Below, in pieces: positions 15,507-23,545 of a stretch of 64,000 nt of DNA. The stretch's first letter is position 1, and every line of letters begins with the position of its first letter. The notes under the pieces were generated by a model that saw only the letters and a program-made list of their open reading frames with translations, did not search any database and was not told the origin of the DNA. Both the position numbers and the translations under genes were made by a program. Source of the DNA: Phenylobacterium sp. (GTDB lineage: Bacteria; Pseudomonadota; Alphaproteobacteria; Caulobacterales; Caulobacteraceae); the NCBI RefSeq assembly GCF_030698145.1, contig NZ_JAUYNW010000140.1:1-64000 (forward strand), read 5' to 3'.

Positions 15507-16678
15507 CGGGCCGCTCCTGGAACCGGCGCGGGCGGCGCCGTGGCCTCCACGGTCGGGCGGGTCGTGCTGGTGCGGGGCCGGAAGACGTCGGGCGGCAGGA
15601 TGATCGGGGCGCTGGCGCCCTTGCCGTCGATGACGACCTTGTTCGAGTTGGCGAGCACGCGCTGCATGGTTTCGATGTAGAGGCGCTCCTTGGTCACGCC
15701 GGGCGCGCGACGATACTCGGTGTAGATCTGGTTGAAGCGGGCCACGTCACCAGTGGCCTCGCGCACGGACTGTTCGCGATAGCCCTGGGCCGACTGAATG
15801 AGCCGAGCCGCGTCGCCCTTGGCCTCGTTGATGACCCGGTTGCGATAGGTGTTGGCCTCGTTACGGGCCGATTCCTGGTCCTGTCCGGCGCTGTTCACGT
15901 CACGGAATGCGGCGGCCACCTCCTTGGGCGGATTGGCCGAGCGGATCTGGACCTCGACGACGCTGATGCCGGCGCCCCAGGAGTCGAGGGTCCTCTGCAT
16001 CAGCTCGGCGGTCTGGGCCTGCACCCGGCCGCGGCCGGTGGTGAGGATCGGCTGCAGGTCCGACTTGCCGATGACCTCGCGCATGGCGCTTTCGGCGGCG
16101 GCTTTCACCGACACGTCGGGATCGCGCAGCGTGAAGACGTACTTACTGGCGTCGGCCACGCGCCAGGTGACGCTGAAGTCCAGGTCGACGATGTTCTCGT
16201 CGCCGGTCAGCATCAGACTCTCTTCGGGGACGTCGCTCTCGCCCATGCCGCCGATGTCGATGCGGTTCAGCGACGTCACGGCGACGCGCTCGGCCTTCTC
16301 GATCGGGGCCGGCAGGTGGTAGCGGATGCCGGGGCCTTCCGAGCGGGAATAGGCGCCGAAGGTGGTGACCACGGCCTGCTCGTTGGGTTGGACGATATAG
16401 ACGCCGGATAGCGCCCAGAGACCGAAGCCGACGCCGGCGACGGCCGCCAAGGCGCTGGGACGGATCCCCTGGCCGCCGGGGCCGCCGAAGAAGTCGCGCA
16501 CCTGGCGCTGGAGGCGTTCCAAGGCGGCGTTCAGCTCAGGGCCGTCGGGTCGGCGCGGTCCGCGGGGACCGCCGCCGCCGAGCGGCCTGCGGGGACCGGG
16601 AGGCTTCTTGCCGCCGTCGCCGTCGTTGGGCGGCGGAGCACCCCAGGGACCGGGGTTGGCGTTGTCATTCCAAGGCAT
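15503..16678 (-). CDS. hflK: FtsH protease regulator HflK (SPFH domain)
   Basis: Partner of HflC in the FtsH-modulating membrane complex. 391 aa: a Gly/Pro-rich cytoplasmic N-terminus starting MPWNDNANPGPWG (a typical HflK opening), one transmembrane segment (about residues 85-103), an SPFH domain with VQPNEQAVVTTFGAYSR and the LTGDENIVDLDFSVTWRV signature, then a coiled-coil stretch and a Pro/Ala-rich tail. The ATG at 16678 is chosen on the family N-terminus; the open frame extends 45 codons further upstream without the family sequence. The 123 bp to the divergent mrp gene must hold promoters for both. Confidence 0.94.
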   Translation of the reverse strand: MPWNDNANPGPWGAPPPNDGDGGKKPPGPRRPLGGGGPRGPRRPDGPELNAALERLQRQVRDFFGGPGGQGIRPSALAAVAGVGFGLWALSGVYIVQPNEQAVVTTFGAYSRSEGPGIRYHLPAPIEKAERVAVTSLNRIDIGGMGESDVPEESLMLTGDENIVDLDFSVTWRVADASKYVFTLRDPDVSVKAAAESAMREVIGKSDLQPILTTGRGRVQAQTAELMQRTLDSWGAGISVVEVQIRSANPPKEVAAAFRDVNSAGQDQESARNEANTYRNRVINEAKGDAARLIQSAQGYREQSVREATGDVARFNQIYTEYRRAPGVTKERLYIETMQRVLANSNKVVIDGKGASAPIILPPDVFRPRTSTTRPTVEATAPPAPVPGAAR

Positions 16679-16801
16679 GGTCGCGTCGTCTTGCTTTCGT
16701 CTCGGCGCGGCCGCGTCGTCTCGCCCGTGCTCGGGCTTGTAAACCGGCGCTGTCAGCCGGATATGTGGCCCAACGCAGGTTAAAGCAAGCCAAAGGGCGA
16801 T

Positions 16802-17917
16802 ATGAAGCCGCAAGCTCCGGAACGTGGCGCCGTCCTGGCCGCACTCGATCGGGTCACCGATCCGAAGTCCGGCAAGGGGCTGGCGGCGGCGGGGCTGGTG
16901 CGAGGCCTCTCCATCGGTCCCGACCGGGCCGGTTTCATGCTGGAGGTCCCCTTCGGCGACACCGCCCTATACGCTCCGGTGCGCGACGCCGCCCAGGCGG
17001 CGCTAGCGTCCGTGCCCGGCGTGCTCAAGGCCCAGGTCGTGCTGACCGCCGAGGCCGAGGCGCCGGCCCTGCCCGCCGAGGGCGTTACCCGGGTGCGCAA
17101 GGGCGCGCGGCTGTCCAACGATCCGCAGGCCGCACCCGGCCCGCCCGCCGACGCCGTCCGCCCCGCCCATGTGCGCAGGGTGATCGCCGTGGCCAGCGGC
17201 AAGGGCGGGGTGGGCAAGTCGACCATCGCCGTGAACCTGGCCGCCGCCTTCGTGGCCCAGGGCCTGCGGGTGGGCCTGCTGGACGCCGACGTCTACGGCC
17301 CCTCCGCGCCCCGGATGCTGGGGATCGACGGCGAGCCGGCCTTCATGGACGGCAAGCTGCAACCTCTGGAAGCCTGGGGCATGAAAGTGATGTCCATCGG
17401 TTTCCTGGTGGACGAGGGCGCGCCGATGATCTGGCGCGGGCCCATGGCCTCCTCGGCGGTGCGCCAGATGATGCACGACGTGGCCTGGGGCTCGGAGGCC
17501 GAGCCGCTGGACGTGCTTGTGGTCGACCTGCCGCCGGGCACGGGCGACATCCAGCTGACCATGATCCAGAAGCTGAAGACGGACGGGGTGGTGATCGTCT
17601 CCACGCCGCAGGAGATCGCCCTGATCGACGCGCGCCGCGCCGCGGCGATGTTCCAGAAGACAGCCACGCCGATCCTGGGCGTCATCGAGAACATGGCCTG
17701 GTTCGCCGACCCGGCCGGCGGAGCCCCGATCCCGATCTTCGGCGCCGGCGGCGCGCGCGCCGAGGCCGAACGCCTGGGGGTGCCGCTGCTGGCGGAGATC
17801 CCGCTGGAGGTCGCGGTGCGCCAGGCCTGCGACGACGGCAAGCCGCTGGTCGCGACGGCGCCCGAGAGCGCCGCGGCCAGGGCGTTCCTGGCCGCGGCGA
17901 AGCTGCTCTCGGCCTAA
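16802..17917 (+). CDS. mrp: Mrp/NBP35-family P-loop ATPase, Fe-S carrier type, without the cysteine pair
   Basis: 371-aa member of the Mrp/ApbC group that carries Fe-S clusters to target proteins. It has an N-terminal MIP18/DUF59 domain (about 1-80) and a MinD-like ATPase with the deviant Walker A SGKGGVGKS (132-140), switch DADVYGPS (161-168) and DLPPGTGD (242-249). The C-terminal segment where most Mrp proteins bind the cluster through CxxC reads ENMAWFADPAGGAPIPIFG (296-314), with no cysteine; the whole protein has one Cys, far away. Cluster binding by the standard mode is therefore unlikely. Divergent from hflK; the stop overlaps the convergent transporter gene by four bases. Confidence 0.88.
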   Translation: MKPQAPERGAVLAALDRVTDPKSGKGLAAAGLVRGLSIGPDRAGFMLEVPFGDTALYAPVRDAAQAALASVPGVLKAQVVLTAEAEAPALPAEGVTRVRKGARLSNDPQAAPGPPADAVRPAHVRRVIAVASGKGGVGKSTIAVNLAAAFVAQGLRVGLLDADVYGPSAPRMLGIDGEPAFMDGKLQPLEAWGMKVMSIGFLVDEGAPMIWRGPMASSAVRQMMHDVAWGSEAEPLDVLVVDLPPGTGDIQLTMIQKLKTDGVVIVSTPQEIALIDARRAAAMFQKTATPILGVIENMAWFADPAGGAPIPIFGAGGARAEAERLGVPLLAEIPLEVAVRQACDDGKPLVATAPESAAARAFLAAAKLLSA

Positions 17918-19344
17918 CGGCCGGTCGGCGGCACGGCCACGGCGGCTTCGGTCGTCACGCTCTCGATGATCGGCGCCTCGTCATAGAGGGCGTCGCGCTC
18001 GTCGAGCTGGCGGCGGATGTCGGCGTGACGTTCCGAGCCCAGCTTGTAGCCGATCATGCAGGCGCCCCCGAGCATCACGAAGACCACGGGACCGATGAGG
18101 TAGGCGAACTCGAGATTGCGGATCGCGTCGGGCGTATTGGTCACGCCTTCCTTGGCGATGTAGCCGACCTGCGACAGCACGAAGAAGGTGAGGCCGATGG
18201 AGAAGGCCCCGGCGATCTTCGTGGTCATGACGGTCATCGCGTAGAGTAGGCCGGCGCGCTCCTTGCCCTGTTCCAGACGCACCTCGTCGGCGACGTCGGC
18301 GGTCATGGCGCGGGTCAGCACGTTGAAGCCGGCGGCGAAGAAGCCGGCCACGAACATCGGAATTACCCCGATGGCCATGTTCCCTTGCGGGATCGCCATC
18401 AGCGAGACCAGGGTCAGCGAGTAGCCGGTGGTGGCCACCATCGTGGCGCGGTGCTTGGACATCCTGGTGGCCAGCCGCCCCATCAGAGGCGCGCCCACGA
18501 AGCCCGCCAGGATGTAGACCGCCAGCAGGATGCTGGCCTGGCCGGTGGTGAAGCCGCGGCTGTCGGTGAAGAAGAACAGGTAGAGCGCGCTCATCCAGCC
18601 GGGACCGAGCGACAGGCAGAGATCGGCCAGCAGGATGCGGGCGAAGGAAGGCCGCGCGACCAGGGCCCAGTAGTCCCGCAGACGGAACTGGTGACCGGCG
18701 ACTTCCGGCGCGATCCGCTCGGGGGTTCGCCAGACCACCAGCGCCGCGGCGACGGGCGTCAGCAGGAAGATGAACCAGCCCATGGTCGCCACATTGCCGG
18801 CGTCGGAGGCGCCGATGGCTTCGTTGACGATCGGAATGGCCAGCACCGAGGCCGCACCGAGCACGCCGATGCCGGTCATGATGCCGAACAACCGCGAGCG
18901 GTCATCATAGTGCGGCGCGAGGGTGGCGGCCCAAGCGACGTGGGACAGGGTCAGGATCGAATTGCCCAGGTACATGATCAGCAGCCAGAGGATCAGGTAG
19001 CTTCGGCCCACCCCCTCCGGCGGCATGAACAGGAAGAAGATGCCGGCCATCAGGATCGGCGCGCCGAGCATCGTCCAGACCCGGTAGCGGCCCCAGGCCG
19101 TCCGGGTCTTGTCCATCGTCCAGCCCAGCAGGCCGTCGATGGGGATGTCGATCATGCGGACAATGAAGAAGGCCGCGCCCACGAGGGCCAGGTCGACCCC
19201 GAGGTGGCTGGCGTAGTGCCGGGGCAGATAGACCGAGACGGCGATGGCGACAGCCGAGATCGGCAGGCTGGTGGCCGCGAAGGCCAGGGCGGTGGAAAGG
19301 GGCAGGGGGCCGGATCGCGGCTTCGATGCCTGGGTCAAGGTCAC
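17914..19344 (-). CDS. MFS transporter, glycoside-pentoside-hexuronide (GPH/MelB-like) type
   Basis: 476-aa polytopic membrane protein of the GPH:cation symporter group. The pattern is characteristic: PLPLSTALAFAATSLP near the N-terminus, then GVDLALVGAAFFIVRMIDIPIDGLLGW and GRYRVWTMLGAPILMAG, the helix-2/3 loop signature of MelB-like carriers. Members import sugars or sugar derivatives with Na+ or H+. About twelve helices are visible, plus a soluble C-terminal tail of about 40 residues. No sugar-metabolism genes are adjacent, so the substrate is open. Transcribed alone; the gene upstream on this strand (SDR) is closed off by the terminator at 19436-19477. Confidence 0.82.
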   Translation of the reverse strand: MTLTQASKPRSGPLPLSTALAFAATSLPISAVAIAVSVYLPRHYASHLGVDLALVGAAFFIVRMIDIPIDGLLGWTMDKTRTAWGRYRVWTMLGAPILMAGIFFLFMPPEGVGRSYLILWLLIMYLGNSILTLSHVAWAATLAPHYDDRSRLFGIMTGIGVLGAASVLAIPIVNEAIGASDAGNVATMGWFIFLLTPVAAALVVWRTPERIAPEVAGHQFRLRDYWALVARPSFARILLADLCLSLGPGWMSALYLFFFTDSRGFTTGQASILLAVYILAGFVGAPLMGRLATRMSKHRATMVATTGYSLTLVSLMAIPQGNMAIGVIPMFVAGFFAAGFNVLTRAMTADVADEVRLEQGKERAGLLYAMTVMTTKIAGAFSIGLTFFVLSQVGYIAKEGVTNTPDAIRNLEFAYLIGPVVFVMLGGACMIGYKLGSERHADIRRQLDERDALYDEAPIIESVTTEAAVAVPPTGR

Positions 19345-19435
19345 ACTACTCCCTAGAGATTGGCGCGCCTCTGGCGGGCGCGTTGGTTCACCTCAGGTTA
19401 CGCTCGATAACCCAGGCCCTCGCAAGTGAATTCAT

Positions 19436-19477
19436 TGAAACAAAACGGGCGGCGGCCTCCTTTGAAACCGCCGCCCG
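19436..19477 (-). terminator. Rho-independent terminator downstream of the SDR gene
   Basis: On the minus strand CGGGCGGCGG (19477-19468) pairs with CCGCCGCCCG (19455-19446) around a 12-nt loop and is followed by GTTTTGTTT. It lies 26 bp after the SDR stop and before the GPH transporter start, so it separates the two transcription units. Confidence 0.8.
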
Positions 19478-19502
19478 CTGAAAGCACAATCTGAAGCGGG
19501 GC

Positions 19503-20408
19503 TTAGCCGCCCTGCATCTTGCGGAAGAATTTTCCGCTCTGTTCGCCGCCGTTGACATAGGCCTGCTGGCCGGCGGGATCGGAGATCTTGGCCCAGTTGT
19601 CGCGGACCTCTTCCACCGACAGGCCGCCCTCGCCGAGATAGACGCCCTCGGTCTCGTAGAGACGGGTCATGGCGAAAGCGCCCGCGCCGGCGGTCAGGAT
19701 GGCGCCCGTGGGGGCTTCATCCGAGGCCAGGTAGACCACGCCGGGGGTGACGTATTCCGGTTTCAGCTTTTCCAGCACCGCGGGCGGCATCAGGTTCTCG
19801 GTCATCCGGGTCGCGGCCACCGGGCTGATGGCGTTGATGTGGATGTTGTTCTTCTGGCCCTCGAGCTTGATCGTGTTCATGAAGCCGATGATGCCGAGCT
19901 TGGCCGCGCCGTAGTTGGCCTGGCCGAAGTTGCCGTACATGCCCGAGGACGAGGTGGTCACCACGATGCGCCCGTAGTTCTGCTCGCGCATGATCTCCCA
20001 GACCGCCTTGGTGGGCTTCACCGTGCCCATCAGGTGGACGTTGAGGACCAGCTCGAAGTCGGCGATGTCCATCTTGGCGAACGACTTGTCGCGCAGGATG
20101 CCGGCGTTCGCGATCAGGATGTCGATGCGGCCCCAGGCGTCCATCGTCTGCTTGACCATCAGGGCGACGCCGGCGTCGTCGGTGACCGAGGAGCCGTTGG
20201 AGATGGCTTCGCCGCCGAAGGCCTTGATCTCGGCCACCACCGCGTCGGCCGCGGCCGAGGAGCCGCCCGAACCATCCATCGAGCCGCCGAGGTCGTTGAC
20301 CACGACCTTGGCGCCGCGCCGCGCCAGCTCCAGGGCGTGCTGACGGCCAAGGCCGCCGCCCGCGCCGGTGACGATCGCCACCTTGCCGTCAAAGCGGATG
20401 TCCGCCAT
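19503..20408 (-). CDS. Short-chain dehydrogenase/reductase (17-beta-HSD4/MFE-like)
   Basis: 301-aa NAD(P)-dependent oxidoreductase: Rossmann motif VTGAGGGLGRQHA (TGxxxGxG), VVVNDLGG that suggests NAD preference, NAG motif, and active site Ser plus YGAAKLG (YxxxK). The stretch of about 10 residues between VNDLGG and the next helix, rich in Gly and Ser, and the overall sequence resemble the dehydrogenase part of peroxisomal multifunctional enzyme type 2 (3-hydroxyacyl-CoA dehydrogenases). The C-terminal tail ends with FFRKMQGG. A role in acyl-CoA or steroid-like hydroxyacid oxidation is likely but unproven. Single-gene unit with its own terminator. Confidence 0.88.
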   Translation of the reverse strand: MADIRFDGKVAIVTGAGGGLGRQHALELARRGAKVVVNDLGGSMDGSGGSSAAADAVVAEIKAFGGEAISNGSSVTDDAGVALMVKQTMDAWGRIDILIANAGILRDKSFAKMDIADFELVLNVHLMGTVKPTKAVWEIMREQNYGRIVVTTSSSGMYGNFGQANYGAAKLGIIGFMNTIKLEGQKNNIHINAISPVAATRMTENLMPPAVLEKLKPEYVTPGVVYLASDEAPTGAILTAGAGAFAMTRLYETEGVYLGEGGLSVEEVRDNWAKISDPAGQQAYVNGGEQSGKFFRKMQGG

Positions 20409-20454
20409 CGAAGTCTCCCGTCCGAACAGGGGTTTGAAAATCGGCCCGGGTTGT

Positions 20455-20493
20455 GCGGCGCGGCGAGGCGCAGGTCAAGCGCCGCTCTTTTTT
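20455..20493 (+). terminator. Terminator-like hairpin, plus orientation, without an obvious plus-strand gene
   Basis: GCGGCGC (20455-20461) and GCGCCGC (20479-20485) form a GC-only stem, followed by TC and six T residues (20488-20493). The T-run is on the plus strand, whereas both neighbouring genes (HlyD adaptor and SDR) are on the minus strand. It could stop antisense transcription or a small RNA starting near 20410, or be fortuitous. Confidence 0.4.
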
Positions 20494-20518
20494 CACCCCG
20501 CGAGGGGCAAGGAAAAGC

Positions 20519-21484
20519 CTACCGCGCCGCGAGCGTCATGGCGCCTGGCCGCAGGAACTTCACCAACACCCGCTGGCCAATCAGGAACGGCGCGCTGTCG
20601 GCGCTGACCACCACCTCGACGACACGGTCGTCGGTGCGTTCGCTGGGATCGTCGGACTGCAGCTTGCGGGCGCCGAAGACGTCGGCGCGGCGCATCACCG
20701 TGCCGGGGAAGACCTTGGTCGGGTCGGACTCCGGGGAGATCTGCACCTTCTGGCCGATGGCCACGTGGGAGAGCGAGCTCTCGGCGATCTCGGCGCGGAC
20801 GATGCGCGGCGCGGCCGGCTCCAGGTCGAACATGTTGGAGACGTTCAGCGTCGAGGCGCCGGCGCCGGGATTGGCGTAGCGTCGCGCGATCCGGCCGTCG
20901 GACGGGGCGCGGATGATGGTCAGTTCCTGGTTGTAGCGGGCTTCTTCCAGCGAGGCCTGGGCGGTGGCCACGGCGGCGCGCTGGGCTTCCAGATTGGCCT
21001 GGGCCTCGCGGATCTTGTCGGCGGCCTGGTCCATGCGCTGGCCGGCCACGAAATTGGTGGAGACCAGGCCCTGCAGGCGGGCGTGCTCGCGCTGGGCGGT
21101 GGTGAGCTGGACGTTGAGCATGGAGATCTGGGCGCGGGCCTGGTTGACGGCGGCGGCGGCGTGTGCGGCGGCCAGGCGCGGCTCGTCGTCCTCCTGGCGG
21201 GCGAGGATCTGGCCCTTCACGACGCGGTCGCCTTCCTGCACCAGGACCTCGCGCACGATCCCTGACCGGCGCGCGGCCACCTGGATGATGCCGCCTTCCA
21301 CGTCGGCCTTGCCGTTGGCGACGGCGACGAAGGGGCTCTTGGGCGCCTTGGCCGCGGCGACCTTGGCGGCGGCCTCCTTCTCGGCCTTGGCCTTGTTGGA
21401 ATAGACGAACCCGCCCCCGCCCAGCACCACGAGCAGGGTGAAGACGATCAGCTTGACGCGATGGGATTTCAGGAAGGCGAACAT
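20519..21484 (-). CDS. HlyD-family adaptor of an ABC exporter (DevB-like)
   Basis: 321-aa periplasmic adaptor: N-terminal membrane anchor (about residues 9-28), first lipoyl half (VAARRSGIVREVLVQEGDRV, about 72-91), a coiled-coil hairpin with repeated Ala/Gln/Arg, second half (IIRAPSDGRIARRYANPGAG) and a membrane-proximal beta domain. It is the last gene of a permease-ATPase-adaptor operon and would join the inner-membrane transporter to a TolC-type channel. ATG at 21484, 8 bp after the ATPase stop. This order is found in DevBCA/MacAB-like export systems for glycolipids, siderophores or macrolides; the cargo here is unknown. Confidence 0.88.
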   Translation of the reverse strand: MFAFLKSHRVKLIVFTLLVVLGGGGFVYSNKAKAEKEAAAKVAAAKAPKSPFVAVANGKADVEGGIIQVAARRSGIVREVLVQEGDRVVKGQILARQEDDEPRLAAAHAAAAVNQARAQISMLNVQLTTAQREHARLQGLVSTNFVAGQRMDQAADKIREAQANLEAQRAAVATAQASLEEARYNQELTIIRAPSDGRIARRYANPGAGASTLNVSNMFDLEPAAPRIVRAEIAESSLSHVAIGQKVQISPESDPTKVFPGTVMRRADVFGARKLQSDDPSERTDDRVVEVVVSADSAPFLIGQRVLVKFLRPGAMTLAAR

Positions 21485-21491
21485 CTGGGTT

Positions 21492-22241
21492 TCAGGCTCC
21501 GATGAGCTCGGGTTTGCGGTCGACGGCCTGGGCGGTCGCATGGTCGGTGCGCCGGTCGTCCAGGATCAGGCCGTCTTCGATGTGGATGATGCGGTCGGCA
21601 TAGGCTTCCAGCCGCGGGTCGTGGGTCACGCAGATCACGGCGGCGCCGTGCTCCTTGGCCGCCCGCTGCAGGAGCTTGATGACGATCTGGCCGTTCTCGC
21701 CGTCCAGCGCGCTGGTGGGCTCGTCGGCGAACAGCAGGCGCGGCTCCTTGGCCAGCGCCCGGGCGATGGCCACCCGCTGCTTTTCGCCGCCGGAGAGTTC
21801 CGAGGGCCGCTGGTTCAGGCGTGCGCCGAGGCCGACCTCGGTCAGGGCGACCGCCGCGCGGTCGCGGGCCTCACCGGGCGAGAAGCCCTTGTATTTCAGG
21901 ATGGTGGTCACCTGTTGCAGGGCCGAGAGCGCCCCGAACAGGTTGAAGCCCTGGAAGATGAAGCCGCAGTTGTCGAGGCGGAACTTGTCGATCTTGCCCG
22001 GCCGCAGGGACCAGAGGTCCTCGCCCATCGCGGTCACCTGGCCGGCGTCGGGCTTCAGCAGGCCCGACAAGGCGGCGACCAGGGTCGACTTGCCCGAGCC
22101 GGAGGGGCCCATGACCATGGTCATCTCGCCGTGGCGGGCGGAAAAATCCACGCTCTTCAGCACCTCGATATGGGTGCGGCCGGTCTTGAAGCGCTTGACC
22201 AGGCCGGTCCCCTGGATGGCGATCGGGTTGAGCGTGCTCAT
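21492..22241 (-). CDS. ABC transporter ATP-binding protein (MacB/DevA/LolD type)
   Basis: 249-aa ATPase: Walker A GPSGSGKST (about residues 44-52), Q-loop FIFQGFNLF, signature LSGGEKQRVAIARAL, Walker B LLFADEPTSALD and H-loop VTHDPRLE. This set, including the FQxFNL and DEPTSALD forms, is typical of the MacB/LolD/DevA group that energises mechanotransmission exporters with FtsX-like permeases. The ATG at 22241 overlaps the permease stop as ATGA. The adaptor gene follows after 7 bp. A longer open frame upstream lies wholly within the permease gene in another frame and is rejected. Confidence 0.92.
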   Translation of the reverse strand: MSTLNPIAIQGTGLVKRFKTGRTHIEVLKSVDFSARHGEMTMVMGPSGSGKSTLVAALSGLLKPDAGQVTAMGEDLWSLRPGKIDKFRLDNCGFIFQGFNLFGALSALQQVTTILKYKGFSPGEARDRAAVALTEVGLGARLNQRPSELSGGEKQRVAIARALAKEPRLLFADEPTSALDGENGQIVIKLLQRAAKEHGAAVICVTHDPRLEAYADRIIHIEDGLILDDRRTDHATAQAVDRKPELIGA

Positions 22242-23380
22242 CGCAGCAGGTCCGCGGGTTGACTCTTCTTCAGGATGCCCAGGGCCATCAGGCCGGAGGC
22301 GAGCGAAATGACCATCAGCAGGACGGCGACGCCGATCACCCAGCTGATGGGGAAGCCCATGGGCAGGCCGCCGTTCTTGGCCAGCAGGGCGACCAGGTAG
22401 GTGAACACCCCGGTGGCGGCCAGGCCGACCACGCCGACCCAGAAGGACAGCTCCAGCACGATCAGGCGCAGGGAGCCCATCGACACCCCGAGCGCGCGCA
22501 GGGAGGCGAACTCCTTGATATTGGCCAGGATCGCGCCGCGCAGGGTCTGGGAGGTGATGCCCACCCCGATCAGGAAGCCGAGGAACACCGAGAAGCCCAG
22601 GAAGACGCCGATGATCTGTTCCTTCATCAGGGCGCCCTCGTTGGCCTGGGCAAGCTCGGCGCGGGTCCAGGCGCGATAGGCGCCGTTGGCGGTGGCGTTG
22701 AGCTGGTCGCGGACCTGCTCGGCCTGGGCCGGATTCTTGACGCGGACCATGAGCGGGCCGGTCTTGTCGCCCTTCTCGGCCAGGCCCAGGCGGCGAAGGC
22801 TGTCGCGGGAGACCACGACGGAGGCCTGGTTGATGTCGGGATAGCCGTCGAGCAGGGCGCGGACCCGCACCGTCTTGCCGTTCAGCGAGGCCGAGTCGCC
22901 CAGCTTCACGCCCAGGCGGGCGAGGGCGGAGCGGTCGATGGCGATGGCGTTGGGCTCCATCAGCGCCACGCGCACGCTCTCGGGATAGTCGACCGGCAGG
23001 GTGAGCGCGCCGACCTCGGTGTCGACCATGTTCACCTGCACGAAGGTGGTGATCTGCTTCTGGTCGCCGACCGGCTGGTTGCTCCACCGGCCGCCGCCGC
23101 CGTCGAAGCTGGAGACCTCGGCGACCTGGGGATTGAGGTAGAGCTGCGGTCCGATGCGGCGCGGCAGGCTGGAGGGCCCGGAATTGATGAGGCTCTCGGA
23201 CTTGGCCGGCATGATCATCAGGTCCGCCCGCGAGCGGTCGATGGTGGCCGTCGCGGCCTGCACGATACCCGTGAACATCCCCACCTGGGCCAGGATCAGC
23301 AGGCCCGAGAAGGCGAGCGCGATCACGGCCGCCAGGTAGCGGCGCCATTCGTAGATCAAGGTGGCCAGAGCCAACGACAT
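22238..23380 (-). CDS. FtsX/MacB-like ABC permease (DevC-like)
   Basis: 380-aa permease: one N-terminal transmembrane helix (about residues 16-38), a large periplasmic domain (about 40-255), then three C-terminal helices with the FtsX-type TLRGAILANIKEFASLRALGVSMGSL coupling segment. This topology is shared by MacB, LolC/E and the cyanobacterial DevC. It is the first gene of the permease-ATPase-adaptor operon on the minus strand. The systems extract substrates from the outer leaflet or periplasm and push them through TolC. No regulator or biosynthetic gene nearby hints at the cargo. Confidence 0.88.
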   Translation of the reverse strand: MSLALATLIYEWRRYLAAVIALAFSGLLILAQVGMFTGIVQAATATIDRSRADLMIMPAKSESLINSGPSSLPRRIGPQLYLNPQVAEVSSFDGGGGRWSNQPVGDQKQITTFVQVNMVDTEVGALTLPVDYPESVRVALMEPNAIAIDRSALARLGVKLGDSASLNGKTVRVRALLDGYPDINQASVVVSRDSLRRLGLAEKGDKTGPLMVRVKNPAQAEQVRDQLNATANGAYRAWTRAELAQANEGALMKEQIIGVFLGFSVFLGFLIGVGITSQTLRGAILANIKEFASLRALGVSMGSLRLIVLELSFWVGVVGLAATGVFTYLVALLAKNGGLPMGFPISWVIGVAVLLMVISLASGLMALGILKKSQPADLLR

Positions 23381-23545
23381 GGGTCCCTCCCAGTAAGCTC
23401 AGGGTGTGACGTCGGGCCGGGGGCGAACCAAGTTAAATCACGGTAAGGCGACCCTCAGACGGGTGGTCACACCCATTTGAGATTGTTACAGATCGCGCCC
23501 AATCCCAGGCTTGGCCAAGGCCTGTGTCACTTAGGTGCGATGTGA

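Noticed and set aside
21492-23348. A 618-codon frame ahead of the ABC ATPase
   Set aside because: Its N-terminal part overlaps the permease gene in another frame and is Arg/Gly/Pro-rich noise. The ATPase starts at 22241, overlapping the permease stop.
23461-23474. GGGTGGTCACACCC inverted repeat upstream of the S46 gene
   Set aside because: Arms of only five bases and no promoter elements in register; too short to claim as an operator.
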